Assembly: GCA_026545765.1 (NCBI GenBank)
Contig: JAIFAC010000447.1
Location: 36,288-100,287 of the forward strand
Length of the DNA stretch: 64,000 nucleotides
Source of the DNA: Plantago major
Taxonomy: Eukaryota > Streptophyta > Magnoliopsida > Lamiales > Plantaginaceae
Reading direction: 5' to 3'
Numbering within the stretch: the stretch's first letter is position 1; each line of letters starts with the position of its first letter. The notes beneath the pieces were generated by a model. It worked only from the letters and a program-made list of their open reading frames with translations. It did no database searches and had not been told where the DNA came from. The translations under genes and the position numbers were made by a program. This document shows, piece by piece, positions 22,530 through 32,872 of this stretch.

Positions 22530-24837
22530 ATGGAGGGAGGTGCTGTGAAACCTGATAAAACAGAATTCACTGAATGCTGGCGTACGAGCTTTCAGAGACC
22601 ATATATTATGCGGCTTGCTTTATCAGCTGGCATAGGCGGACTGTTGTTTGGTTATGACACTGGTAAAGTAAAATTAAATTTTAACAGCATATCCTTGTTA
22701 CTTTCACATAGCTTAGAGAATACTACGAAAGTAGTTATATTAACTCTACGAAAGTTTATGTTATGAGTGTGATAATGTTCGTGATTCTTACTAGGTGTTA
22801 TTTCTGGTGCTTTGCTATACATACGAGATGACTTCAAGTCCGTTAATAAGCATACATGGTTGCAGGTACATGATTGCAGTGTTATATTACTTCAAAGTTT
22901 CATAATTCCACGAAATGGGGTGTGTATAAATTTCCCCTTTTAACCAATATGCAGGAAACGATTGTGAGCACGGCTGTCGCAGGAGCTATTGTTGGTGCAG
23001 CATTTGGTGGTTATCTGAATGATAAATATGGCCGGAGAAAATCCATTCTTCTGGCTGATATATTATTTTTAGCTGGCGCTATTATCATGGCTGCTTCTGT
23101 AGCTCCATGGATGATTATCCTTGGACGAGTATTTGTGGGTCTGGGAGTCGGGATGGCTTCCATGACTTCTCCTCTTTATATTTCAGAAGCTTCTCCCGCT
23201 CGAATCAGAGGAGCGTTAGTTAGCACAAATGGGTTGCTCATTACGGGAGGTCAATTTTTGTCCTATCTTATTAACTTGGCATTCACTAAGGTAATATTTA
23301 CTTATTTCAAGACTTTCCACTTTCGTGTTTTCAAATATGGTTCATTTAGATTAAAGTAATGTATCAATACTGTTTTTCAGACACCTGGAACGTGGCGCTG
23401 GATGCTCGGTGTAGCAGGAGTTCCAGCCGTTGTTCAGTTCATTTTAATGCTATCGCTTCCTGAATCTCCAAGATGGCTATATCGACAGGTACGTCTTGTT
23501 TCGGATTCAAATACATTTTTCGTGACCTTTGTTTCAGTATAAGGATAGTTCTTTGCTACACAACTATCACTGACTTTCGAAACTTCAAATAGAACAAGGT
23601 AAAAGAAGCAAGGTCTATTTTGGAGAAAATTTACCCTGCCAACGAAGTTGAAGAAGAAATGAAGGCTTTACAAACATCCATCGAAACAGAGATTGCTGAA
23701 GAGGGGTCCATTGGGGACGGCTTAGTTTCGAAACTGAGAAATGTCTGGGGAAATGATGTTGTACGTAGAGGTCTCTATGCAGGTATAACTGTCCAAGTCG
23801 CACAGCAATTTGTGGGCATAAACACCGTCATGTACTATAGTCCCACTATAGTCCAGTTTGCAGGGTTCGCCTCAAACCAGACGGCTTTAGCACTGTCCCT
23901 CATCACTTCAGGTCTAAATGCGATTGGATCTATTGTTAGCATGGCTTTTGTTGATAGATATGGGAGGAGGAGGCTGATGATCATATCGATGTTTGGAATT
24001 ATAATTTGCTTGGTTGCATTATCTGTCCTGTTTTACGAAGCTTCTGATCATGCACCACTTATTAGTAGCTCTGAATCACTCCACTTTGGGAGAAACTCTA
24101 CGTGTTCTAATTTCTTGCGAGCCAACCAACCGACAAACTGGAATTGTATGTCATGCTTGCAATCATCTTCCGACTGTGCCTTTTGTGCTAGTGGAGGTAG
24201 CAAGGTAACATTTCAGTTGGAAACTTCTTTACATGCTTGTCCTTGCAAACAGATCAAAATTAATATTCGTAATATTGTGTTTTCATTTTGCAAATATTTT
24301 CCTGCTTGTTGGTTTCATATGTTATCTTTTGTTAACCTTGCATTGATATGATATCAGTATCATCCTGGAGCATGCTTGGCTGCAACAGATGCTGTAAAAG
24401 GCATGTGCAGTGGGGAGCGCCGGACATGGTACACGAAAGGTTGCCCCAGCCGGTTCGGCATTTTCACGGTTCTGCTACTCGGGGCATACATCATATCTTA
24501 CTCACCCGGTATGGGAACGGCTCCTTGGATCGTCAACTCTGAGATCTACCCCCTGAGATACAGAGGCATCGGAGGTGGAATTGCAGCCGTCTCTAATTGG
24601 GTTTCAAATCTCATTGTTAGCGAGACGTTCTTGACACTGACGGAAGCTCTTGGCTCAGCTGGAACGTTCCTGTTATTTGCTGGTTTTTCAACCCTCGGTC
24701 TGATAGCCATATTCTTTTTTGTACCGGAAACGAAGGGCCTGCAGTTTGAGGAAGTAGAGAAGATGCTGCAGAAGGGATACAGACCTAAACTCTGCTGGTC
24801 ATCAAAGGATCAAGAAGATGATGAAGATGCTAAATGA
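22530..24837 (+). CDS. INT4: Inositol transporter, INT4 type (H+/myo-inositol symporter)
   Basis: Six coding exons, all with GT-AG borders and matching phases: 22530-22662, 22795-22865, 22955-23290, 23381-23488, 23593-24204 and 24358-24837. The 579-residue product (Arabidopsis INT4 is about 580) is a 12-helix major-facilitator transporter. Visible signatures: N-terminal [66 protein letters not shown] and [13 protein letters not shown]. The long, cysteine-rich external loop after helix 9 ([14 protein letters not shown] and three further Cys) distinguishes plasma-membrane INT2-4 from tonoplast INT1. Predicted role is proton-coupled uptake of myo-inositol across the plasma membrane. It has no frame defect. 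An AATAAA lies at 25077. Confidence 0.95.
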
Positions 24838-25099
24838 AGAGTATACAAGTATACTCTTGATTTGGATGAAGCATTGGCTACTGGCATACTATTATGTATG
24901 GATTCTCAGGTTTAATTAAGCATTGAGAGTCCAGGAAATTGGTTAAATTATAAAGTAAATTAATGTTCTAGCTGTGTCCTTATATATCATTCCTTTGATG
25001 TAATGAGACTGTAGAGAGATTGTAGACATTTTCTCCTAAACTGTGATTATTTCTGTGACTTGATACTAGTTTCTTCAATAAAGAGAAAACAGTGTTTGT

Positions 25100-26272
25100 A
25101 GTCTGTAAATTGGACAGTGTTTATAGTTTAACTTCAATTACTGGGATAACCTGGAATTCAAAAGTATGACAAGTAGAGACGTTTAGCATTTGTCATTGCA
25201 CACACTTCAGTTGACTCAGGTTTACTGTAAATTGACAATGTTTATAGTTTAATTGTATTGTGTTCTCACATTCCAAGTAAACAAATAAAAACACAAGCAA
25301 CTAGCCGAGTTCAGTATAATCAAACCTAAAGCACCAAAACCAAAAGAATCTCTTGAAAAATTATTATGTCAAACAGGCAAAGCTTATGAGCCAATTCATT
25401 TGCCTCGCGACGAATGTGACGGAAAGACACACCGCAAACTGAGAACAGGACTGCTGAATTTCTGCGTACAATGCACTGGCTGATGACAACACTGTAATTG
25501 GAAATATTTCAAGAGGTGTTTGTGTTAATTTCCCAACATAACTATGACCTTTCGGACAAAATATTTGTAACTGAAGTAATCGAATTTTCTCTCTCTTTCT
25601 TATTTTTAAAAAAAATTATTTCTCTTACACCAATCAATCTAACCAGAAAATTCATGTAAAAGTAGCATAATCAACAAGTCTTTAAATATTAAGTAGGTAT
25701 TCTCAAAAATAAAAAAAATTAAGTAGGCCGGTTTTAATTATTGAGCAAAGTCTGCTAAAAGGCTTGATTTTCCTACACAGTAGAAAAAAATCATATTATA
25801 TTAGTGTAAATTATATGTGCAGGTCAAACACTTATGTCGTTGTAATATGGTCTTTACTCACATTTAAGAAAATCAGGTTCTTTTTCAAGAATTTCATGAG
25901 AGTATATACATATACGAGTCGGGGAGTTTTAACGTCAAGCCACTTTGGATATATATCTCAAACTACTATACTATGCAAAAGAGGATTATTCACTTATGAA
26001 TGTGCTTACATATTTATGTCTCTAGGTAATACATTGCTTCATACTTGCCCAAAACATCTGCTACACCATTACTTCCGTGGATATATATCTCAAACTACTA
26101 TACTATGCAAAAGAGGATTATTCACTTATGAATGTGCTTACATATTTATGTCTCTAGGTAATACATTGCTTCATACTTACCCAAAACATCTGCTACACCA
26201 TTACTTCCGTGGTAAACAAAATAAGGTTCCACTGGCCTAAACACCTCACGAGTCTATTTAGAAATTTTAGCT
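25100..26272. other. Spacer with a recent 132-bp tandem duplication
   Basis: No gene is recognised between the INT4 3' UTR and the second copia element. The tandem duplication at 25947-26210 is the only clear structure. Confidence 0.7.
25947..26210. repeat. 132-bp tandem duplication, near identical
   Basis: Copies at 25947-26078 and 26079-26210 differ at one base (G at 26047, A at 26179). The unit is 44 codons long, so an open frame (25764-26240) passes through both copies, but that frame has no protein-like features and is probably incidental. Confidence 0.95.
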
Positions 26273-26844
26273 TGTGGAACTAGATTGAATTGAGAAGGGA
26301 AAATTCTTGGAAGAATTAATGGATGTTGCAGTAACAGTGAGAATAACATTGTCTGTGCAGAGAAATTGATTTAAAGGGAGAAAACGGATTTTGGATGATG
26401 AAAGGTGTGTTTATACTTAAAGCCTTGTGACGTGTCGATCACTGGTTGGCTGGGATCACGTGGAATGACGTGAGAAGTCGTATAAATAGTGTTTGGCACT
26501 TTTATCGCTCATATTTCCAATTTTGTAATGTAAAATCGCTTTTCTTTCTTCTTCCTCGAAGCCGCTCGTGCTCGCTTTTTCTTCTTCTTCCAGAATCGAT
26601 TATCTTGGTGATTGATTGTAACTTGTGGTTGAATAATCAATAAGAAGATCTCGTATTTCTCCGTGGACGAGGGCTATTGCCGAACCACGAAATCGCTGGT
26701 TTCGATTGCTTGGAGTGTTTACAATTTTTTGGGAATATTGATTGTTGTTGTCACTGTGATTACAATTGTTGGTGCAACAGTCATTGATAATTTGTTCGGT
26801 TTGGAGTTGATTGTTTGAGTTGATTCTAAGAACAATACGCAACA
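26273..26844 (+). repeat. 5' LTR of the second copia element
   Basis: 572 bp, TGTGG...AACA. It contains a TATAAATAG (about 26480) and a (C/T)TTCTTC-rich stretch that would act as promoter and start region. The DNA following the LTR (ATCAAGCGCTCGTGGGA) resembles a tRNA-Met primer-binding site followed by leader, but the TGGT that normally starts the site is missing. Confidence 0.9.
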
Positions 26845-26885
26845 ATCAAGCGCTCGTGGGAAGTGAAATCAGCTCAAGAACGGTT

Positions 26886-27455
26886 ATGGCGACAATGACA
26901 AGATTTGACATTGAGAAACTGACAGAGAAGATCGATTTCTCATTGTGGAAGGCAAAGATGGAGGCTCTACTGGTTCAACAGGGATTAGAGCAAGCTCTGC
27001 TAGGTGATGCTGGATTTCCTAAGGAATTTGATGATGCTGAGAAGAAGCATATCATAGGAAAGGCACGAAGCTCATTGATTCTTTCATTGGGGGACAAAGC
27101 ACTGATTGAAGTAGTTAAAGAAAAGACTGCAAAGGCAGTTTGGGACAAGTTGGAATCTCTGTATCATGTCAAGTCATCTGCAAGTAAAATGCATTTGAAG
27201 CAAAAGTTGTTCTCATTCAAAATGAGGGCTGACAGATCAATTCTTGATCAGGTTGATGAATTCAATAAGTTGTGTATGGACATTGAATCACTGGATGTGA
27301 AGGTGGAAGACAATGACAAGGCAGTGTTGTTGTTAAGTTCATTACCAAAGAATTATGAACACTTCATAGATTCCATAGTGATGACCAAGCCGGATGATCT
27401 CACAGCTGCAGATGTTGAGAAGGCTCGAGGAATAAATCGATCAAAAGAATGTTGA
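26886..27455 (+). pseudogene. copia gag, truncated by frameshift
   Basis: The ATG at 26886 opens MATMTRFDIEKLTEKIDFSL, the usual N-terminus of this gag group, and the frame continues through the KLFSFKM and LLSSLPKNYEHF blocks to a premature stop at 27455. The CCHC knuckle that should follow is at about 27590-27640 (KPGHLKKNC) in another frame, with its first Cys pair damaged. Confidence 0.85.
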
Positions 27456-27616
27456 ACTCACCGACACAAGAAATTTGAGAGTTTGTTTATCAAGGCCTTG
27501 GAACAAACATCATGCCAAAAGGGAAGATGACAATGCACCAAAGCAACAATCAAGGAATCAAGCTCAATGAATGATAACACGAGAAGAGGAAGTGCTTTAC
27601 CAAGAAACCAGGTCAC

Positions 27617-28475
27617 TTGAAGAAGAATTGCTTCTTGTTAAAGAGGGAAAGGAGAGGAGGAAAGGCACCTGAGCAAGGTGGAGCCAACACAGCAGATTTG
27701 GTTGAATCCTCAGATGCTTATGATTGTGCAGAGGTACTTTCTATTACTGATTCAAAGTGTGGTTTGAATTGGATTCTAAATTCAGGGTGCTCTTTTCACA
27801 TATGCCCAATTAAAGAATGGTTTGAAGATTTCAAGTATGGGAACATGGGTAAAGTGTTGTTGGGAGATGATTATGCCTATAGCATTAAGGGCACTGGTAA
27901 TATAAGGCTGAAAATGCATGATGGTGTAGTTAGAATTATTACCAATGTTAGATACATTCTTGACTTGAAGAGAAACTTGATAGCCCTAGGAACTCTTGAT
28001 AAAATGGGATATAAGTATGAAGGGGAACACTTTTGTGATCAAGGCAAACCTCATAAATGGCATGTACATTATGGAAGGTGAAGTGGTGTCTGGTATAGCA
28101 TATGTTGTTGCCAATGTTGTCAGAATCACAAGTAATCTGCTCGCAATAATGGATAAGGCACAGCTCTGGCATGAGAGATTAACCCATATCAGTGAAAAAG
28201 GGTTAAATGAACTATCTAAACAAGATGCCCTAGGTGGTGATAAGGTATCTAAGCTCAGTTTCTGTGAGATTTGTGTCATTGGTAAGGCTCACAAGACAAG
28301 CTATGAGACTGGAAAGCATACAACTAAGGGACCACTGGATTATGTTCACTCTGACTTATGGGGACCTGCAAGAACTGAAACCTTGAATGGAGGAAAGTAC
28401 TTTATGTCAGTCATTGATGACTACTCAAGGAAGGTATGGCTCATGATCTTGAAATCAAAGGATGAAGCTTTCTAA
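27617..28475 (+). pseudogene. copia protease and N-terminal integrase
   Basis: The protease motif reads WILNSGCSFHICP: the catalytic Asp is Asn (codon 27779-27781), which would abolish aspartic protease activity. After a frame change near 28070, the integrase zinc-binding block (WHERLTHISEKG, then CEICVIGKAHK) and the first core block (HSDLWGPART, IDDYSRKVW) are readable to a stop at 28475. Confidence 0.85.
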
Positions 28476-29267
28476 GTTTAGGGATTGGTTGATTGAGATG
28501 GAGAATCGCATGGAGGAAACTCAAGTACCTCAGAATCGATAATGGGTCAGTACCTATCTGGGGAGTTTAATGAATTTTGCAACGGAAAAGGTATAATCAG
28601 GCACAAGACAATGCCAGGAACCCCTCAACAAAATGGAGTGGCTGAGAGATACAATAGGACTATCTTGGAAAGGATCAGGTGCATGCTAATCAGCTCTGAT
28701 CTATCAAAAGGATTTTGGGGAGAAGCTGCAAACACAGCTTGTTATCTAATTAATAGGAGTCCCACTTCTGCACTACACTTCAAAACACCAGAGGAGGTTT
28801 GGTTAGGGCACACACCCAGGTATGATCACCTGAAAGTCTTTGGTTGTTTAGGTCTTGTTCACATAAAACAGGACAAACTAGATGCAAGAGCCCTAAGATG
28901 TGTGTTTCGATACCCAATGGGTAAAGGGATACAAACTTTGGAGCATTGATCAAGAAGTGCATTCTAAGTAGGGATGTTACATTCAATGAGAAGATAATGC
29001 CTCTAACTCAAAGTCATCAAGGACAAAGGCACAAGTGTCTCCTACACCGCACTACAGAGAAGGTGATAATACTAAGGTTGAGGTAGAGCATGTATGATAC
29101 ATGTGTTTGACACTTTGTTCATGAAAATGAAGAATCCTCAGGCACTGTTGGTACCACTGTTGATGCAATAGTCACAAACAGATCAAGGAGGACTGGCAGA
29201 CAAGCACCAAACTTGTATGGTTTTGGAAGAGTAGGAAGTCCTACATGGTATCTTATGCAATCGAGCA
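28476..29267 (+). pseudogene. copia integrase C-terminal part
   Basis: From 28542 the frame holds the remaining integrase core including TPQQNGVAERYNRTI (third catalytic residue Glu) and the WGEAANTACYLINRSP block, and stops at 28949. The second catalytic block is split by the preceding frameshift. Between 28950 and 29267 only scattered fragments of the linker can be read. Confidence 0.75.
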
Positions 29268-30140
29268 TTGCCGAGGAAGTTAACTATGCGTAACCAAACA
29301 TCTATCATGAAGTCACATTTGCAAAGAGAAGTCTTTATGGTCGAAGCTATTCAAGAGGAACTGAGTCTCTTAACAAGAATAAGACTTGGAGTATTGTCAC
29401 TGTACAAGGAATACCAAGTTGGTAGTCAGAAATGGATCTTTAAGAAGAAGGATGAAGCAGCTGTTGGTGGAAAAGTGAGATACAAGGCAAGGTTGGTGGC
29501 AAAAGGCTTCACTCAAAGAGAGGGCCTAGACTACACAGAGATCTTCTCTCCTGTAGTCAAGCACACATCAATCGTATCGTTGTCCATTGTTACTCAAGAG
29601 GGTCTCTTTCTGCAGCAAATGGATGTGAAGACTGCATTTTTGTATGGTAATCTAGAGGAGATAATATACATGAGGGTGCCAGATGGTGTAACTGTGAGTA
29701 ATGCAGATACAAAGGCATGTTTACTCAAGAAATCTTTGTATGGCTTGAAGCAATCTCCTAGGCAGTGGTATAAAAGGTTTGATGAGTTTGTTGTTTCAGT
29801 GGGGTTCAAGAGAAGCAATATGACAAATGCATTTACCAAGTCAAAGCAAGATACAGGATACTTGTACTTATTGCTCTATGTGGATGACATTTTGATTGCT
29901 GGCAAGAGCATGGAGATGATTGAAGATGTTAAGGAGAATCTCAACAAGGAATTTGAGATGAAGGACTTGGGAAATGCAAAGAGAATTCTTGGAATGGATA
30001 TTTGCAGAAGTCATGATCAACAAGTCACAACACTCACTCAAATGAGTTATTTGTCAAAGGTGCTGCATAAGTATAAGATGCATGAAAGTAAGCCTGCAGC
30101 TGTACCATTGAATCAAAGCATAAAGGTGTCAAGTGCTTAG
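29268..30140 (+). pseudogene. copia reverse transcriptase
   Basis: An open stretch of 290 codons with KWIFKKKDE, ARLVAKGFTQREGLDY, QQMDVKTAFLYGNLEE, SLYGLKQSPRQWYKRFD and the active site YVDD at 29877-29888. It ends at a TAG at 30138 just before the conserved PYASAVGSIMY block, which follows after the stop from about 30180. Confidence 0.9.
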
Positions 30141-30164
30141 TGTCCCACAGATGATTCAGAGAAA

Positions 30165-30780
30165 ATGAAAATGGAATCTGTTCCATATGCAAGTGCTGTG
30201 GGGAGTATCATGTATACTATGGTGTGTTACAGGCCTGACTTAGCATATTCCATGAGTGTTATTAGCAGGTATATGAGCAATCCAGGCTATGCTCATTGGG
30301 AAATTGTTAAGGGAGTTCTAAGGTTTATTAAAGGAACACAGGATCATGGTTTATACTTCAAGGTTGCAGAGAAAACAGATCAACCATTGGTTGAATATGT
30401 AGATGCTGATTATGCATCAAATCTTAACACAAGGAAATCAAATACATGATATGTTTTTACTCTTTATGGGACTGCTGTTAGCTGGAAGAGTTCTCAACAA
30501 CCTGTGGTAGCTTTATCAACTACAGAGGCAGAGTTTATAGCATTGACAGAGGCAGTGAAGGAAGCTTTGTGGTTGCAGGGACTGTTGGAGGAACTTGGTA
30601 TTGTTCAGAGATCAGTCACAATCTATTATGATAATCAGAGTGCTTTGCAATTGGCTAAACATCAAAGTTTACTATGAGAAAACCAAGCATATTGATGTAA
30701 GGTCGATTTATATCGTAGATGTGATAGTCAAGGAAGGATCAAAGTGGAGAAAATACACACCTCGAGAATACGGTCGATAG
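30165..30780 (+). pseudogene. copia RNase H region
   Basis: PYASAVGSIMYTM, RYMSNPGYAHW and the first RNase H Asp block (YVDADYA) are readable to a stop at 30449. Remnants of the next blocks ([18 protein letters not shown], near 30480-30530) and of the C-terminal KTKHIDV block near 30685 follow in shifting frames. Confidence 0.8.
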
Positions 30781-30909
30781 CTTGACAAAAGCTTTGCAAA
30801 CTTCCAAGCTTCAGTTTTGTTCAATGTTGATGAAGGTACAGAAGGGTCTACTCCAACCTTAGGAGTGTTTTGGAGAAGCCAGATCTAAATTCAATCTAAG
30901 GTGGAGATT

Positions 30910-31477
30910 TGTGGAACTGGATTGAATTGAGAAGGGAAAATTCTTGGAAGAATTAATGGATGTTGCAAGAATAAAGGAGAATAACATCGTCTCAGGCAGA
31001 GAAATTGATTTAAAGGAGAAAACAGTTTTCGATGATGAAAGGCGGTTTATACTTAAAGCCTTGTGACGGTCGATCATCGGTCGGTCGATCACGTGGAATG
31101 ACGGAGAAGTCGATAAATAGTGTTCGACACTTCTACCGCTCATATTTCCAATTCGTAATGTAAAATCGCTTTTCTTCTTCCTCGAAATGTCAGTCTGCTC
31201 GCTTTTCTTTCTTCTTCAGAATCGATTATCTAGGTGATTGATTGTAACTTGTGGTTGAATAATCAATTAGAAGATCTCGTATTTCTCCCGGACGAGGCTA
31301 TTGCGAACCACGGAAATCGCTGTTTCGATTGCTTGGAGTGTTTACAATTTTCTCGAATATTGATTGTTGTTGTCACCGTGATTACAATTGTTGGTGCAAT
31401 ATGCTGATAATTTGTTCGGTTTGGAGTTGATCGTTATTGTTGATTGTTTGAGTTGATTCTAAGAACAATACGCAACA
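30910..31477 (+). repeat. 3' LTR of the second copia element
   Basis: 568 bp, pairing with 26273-26844. Differences from the 5' LTR are dominated by losses of one to three bases, with a short extra segment near its end (about 31429-31442). Confidence 0.9.
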
Positions 31478-32757
31478 TAGCTTATGGCCCTAAAGTATTT
31501 AATATGCCCTGAACTTTAATACTGATCGTGCACCTTTGGTTGCATAAGTCCTTGTAAAAAATACATCGACAAGCAATAAAATATAGTACTCCTTCAAATG
31601 GAACAATGGAAAAATGATAAAGAATGAATAAAACTTGTGAGTTGTTAAAATGGAAAGTTTAATATTATTTAAATGAAAAAAATAAATAATTAATAAAAAA
31701 TACATAATTAATTGATAAATTTATAAATATATGATTGTATTATACATGTATAATGTATTAGTTAAGGGGATCAAAGGATTGTATTATGTGGGTATTATAA
31801 AAAAGAAAATGAAATGTTTTGTGTGGGATGAGTTGACGACTGAAATGGTAAATGCGAAGTATACTAATGATTGTTGCGGTCCTGCAGGTTAACATAGAAA
31901 CAGAATAATATTCGAGCGGCATAAGCTTTTTGAATCTTTAAAGCTATGGCCGACAAAGATTCAACAACCACAAAGACCACTACACATTCTAATACTATGA
32001 CTCTAATCATGAAATAAAAACACGCGGGAAAGATTAACGGACAAGCTTGTGCACACATTTTATCTTTCTTAATTATGCAGATAACCGATTTTGAATGATA
32101 GGAGCTGCAACTATTACTATGAGAATATATAGCATTTCTAAATCATTTTCTTTTTTATTTTTTGAATTCATCCTTATGAGTTATGACATTATCAGTGTCA
32201 TAGCTGAAAACTTAACACGATTGTTGGACTGGATGTAAAAATAGTTCCACGGACTGTTTCCGCATTGAGAGAATTTTAGTTAGGGTATAACTGATAAATA
32301 GTAACTAAATTTTAATTAAGGTGTGAAAATTTGTGTTTAGTATAAAATTAAAATTTTATAGATGTTTTTGTAGATTTGTTATATAGGTTTTGAGTTAATT
32401 GAGTTGTGTTTCAATTATAATATAGCGATGGTATCTCAACTATAATGGCATGACCAAATACGATTATAAGGTCCGACTCAATTAAAATGGAACGTTAGTT
32501 CTATCCCAAACAGTCCGTGTGTAATAAATAATTTTTAATGAATATCAGATTTATATATAATTTGGCATGTAGCGTATTTACATTAATTTTTCGTAGCTGA
32601 AATACATCAATCGACACTTAACTGTAACTCAGGTACATTTAACTCGATTCCGAATTCCGAACATATACAATGGTAAAAAATATATAGTGACTTTTCCTAT
32701 AGAATATACAAGTTGATTTTTTTCCTCGGTCCGACAAACTCATATACATGACCCATG
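31478..32757. other. AT-rich spacer with a foldback element
   Basis: No gene is recognised. A probable MITE is at 32248-32519. Confidence 0.65.
32248..32519. mobile_element. MITE-like foldback with CACGGACTGTTT termini
   Basis: The left end CACGGACTGTTT (32248-32259) is matched in inverse by AAACAGTCCGTG (32508-32519). The 272-bp AT-rich interior is non-coding. No clear target duplication was found, so the superfamily is uncertain. Confidence 0.55.
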
Positions 32758-32763
32758 TATAAA
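32758..32763 (+). promoter_or_regulatory. TATA box of the TBL gene
   Basis: TATAAA, 110-115 bp upstream of the ATG at 32873, a normal plant spacing for a leader of about 80 bases. Confidence 0.5.
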
Positions 32764-32872
32764 TTATTTACCGCAACTCGAGCCGCACTAAAATAAAGTA
32801 ACACCATAAATCACGGCCAGCATAGTGTAAAACCAGGTGTACCTGATCCTTTTCATGCCAAAAAGAACTAAT

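Larger units (their letters stand above)
26273..31477 (+). mobile_element. Ty1/copia retrotransposon with both LTRs, non-autonomous
   Basis: Complete structure: 5' LTR 26273-26844, gag, protease, integrase, reverse transcriptase, RNase H, polypurine tract (about 30897-30909) and 3' LTR 30910-31477. The 5-bp target duplication TAGCT is exact at 26268-26272 and 31478-31482, proving an intact insertion. Both LTRs start TGTGGAACT and end ACGCAACA. Gag and pol style resembles the Tork/Tnt1-like branch of copia. Frameshifts, stops and a protease active-site change make it non-autonomous. The two LTRs have diverged visibly with many small indels, so the insertion is not recent. Confidence 0.95.

Noticed and set aside
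25764-26240. 158-codon frame with two 44-residue repeats
   Set aside because: The repeat exists because a 132-bp DNA duplication happens to keep frame. Composition is not protein-like and no start context or domain is seen.
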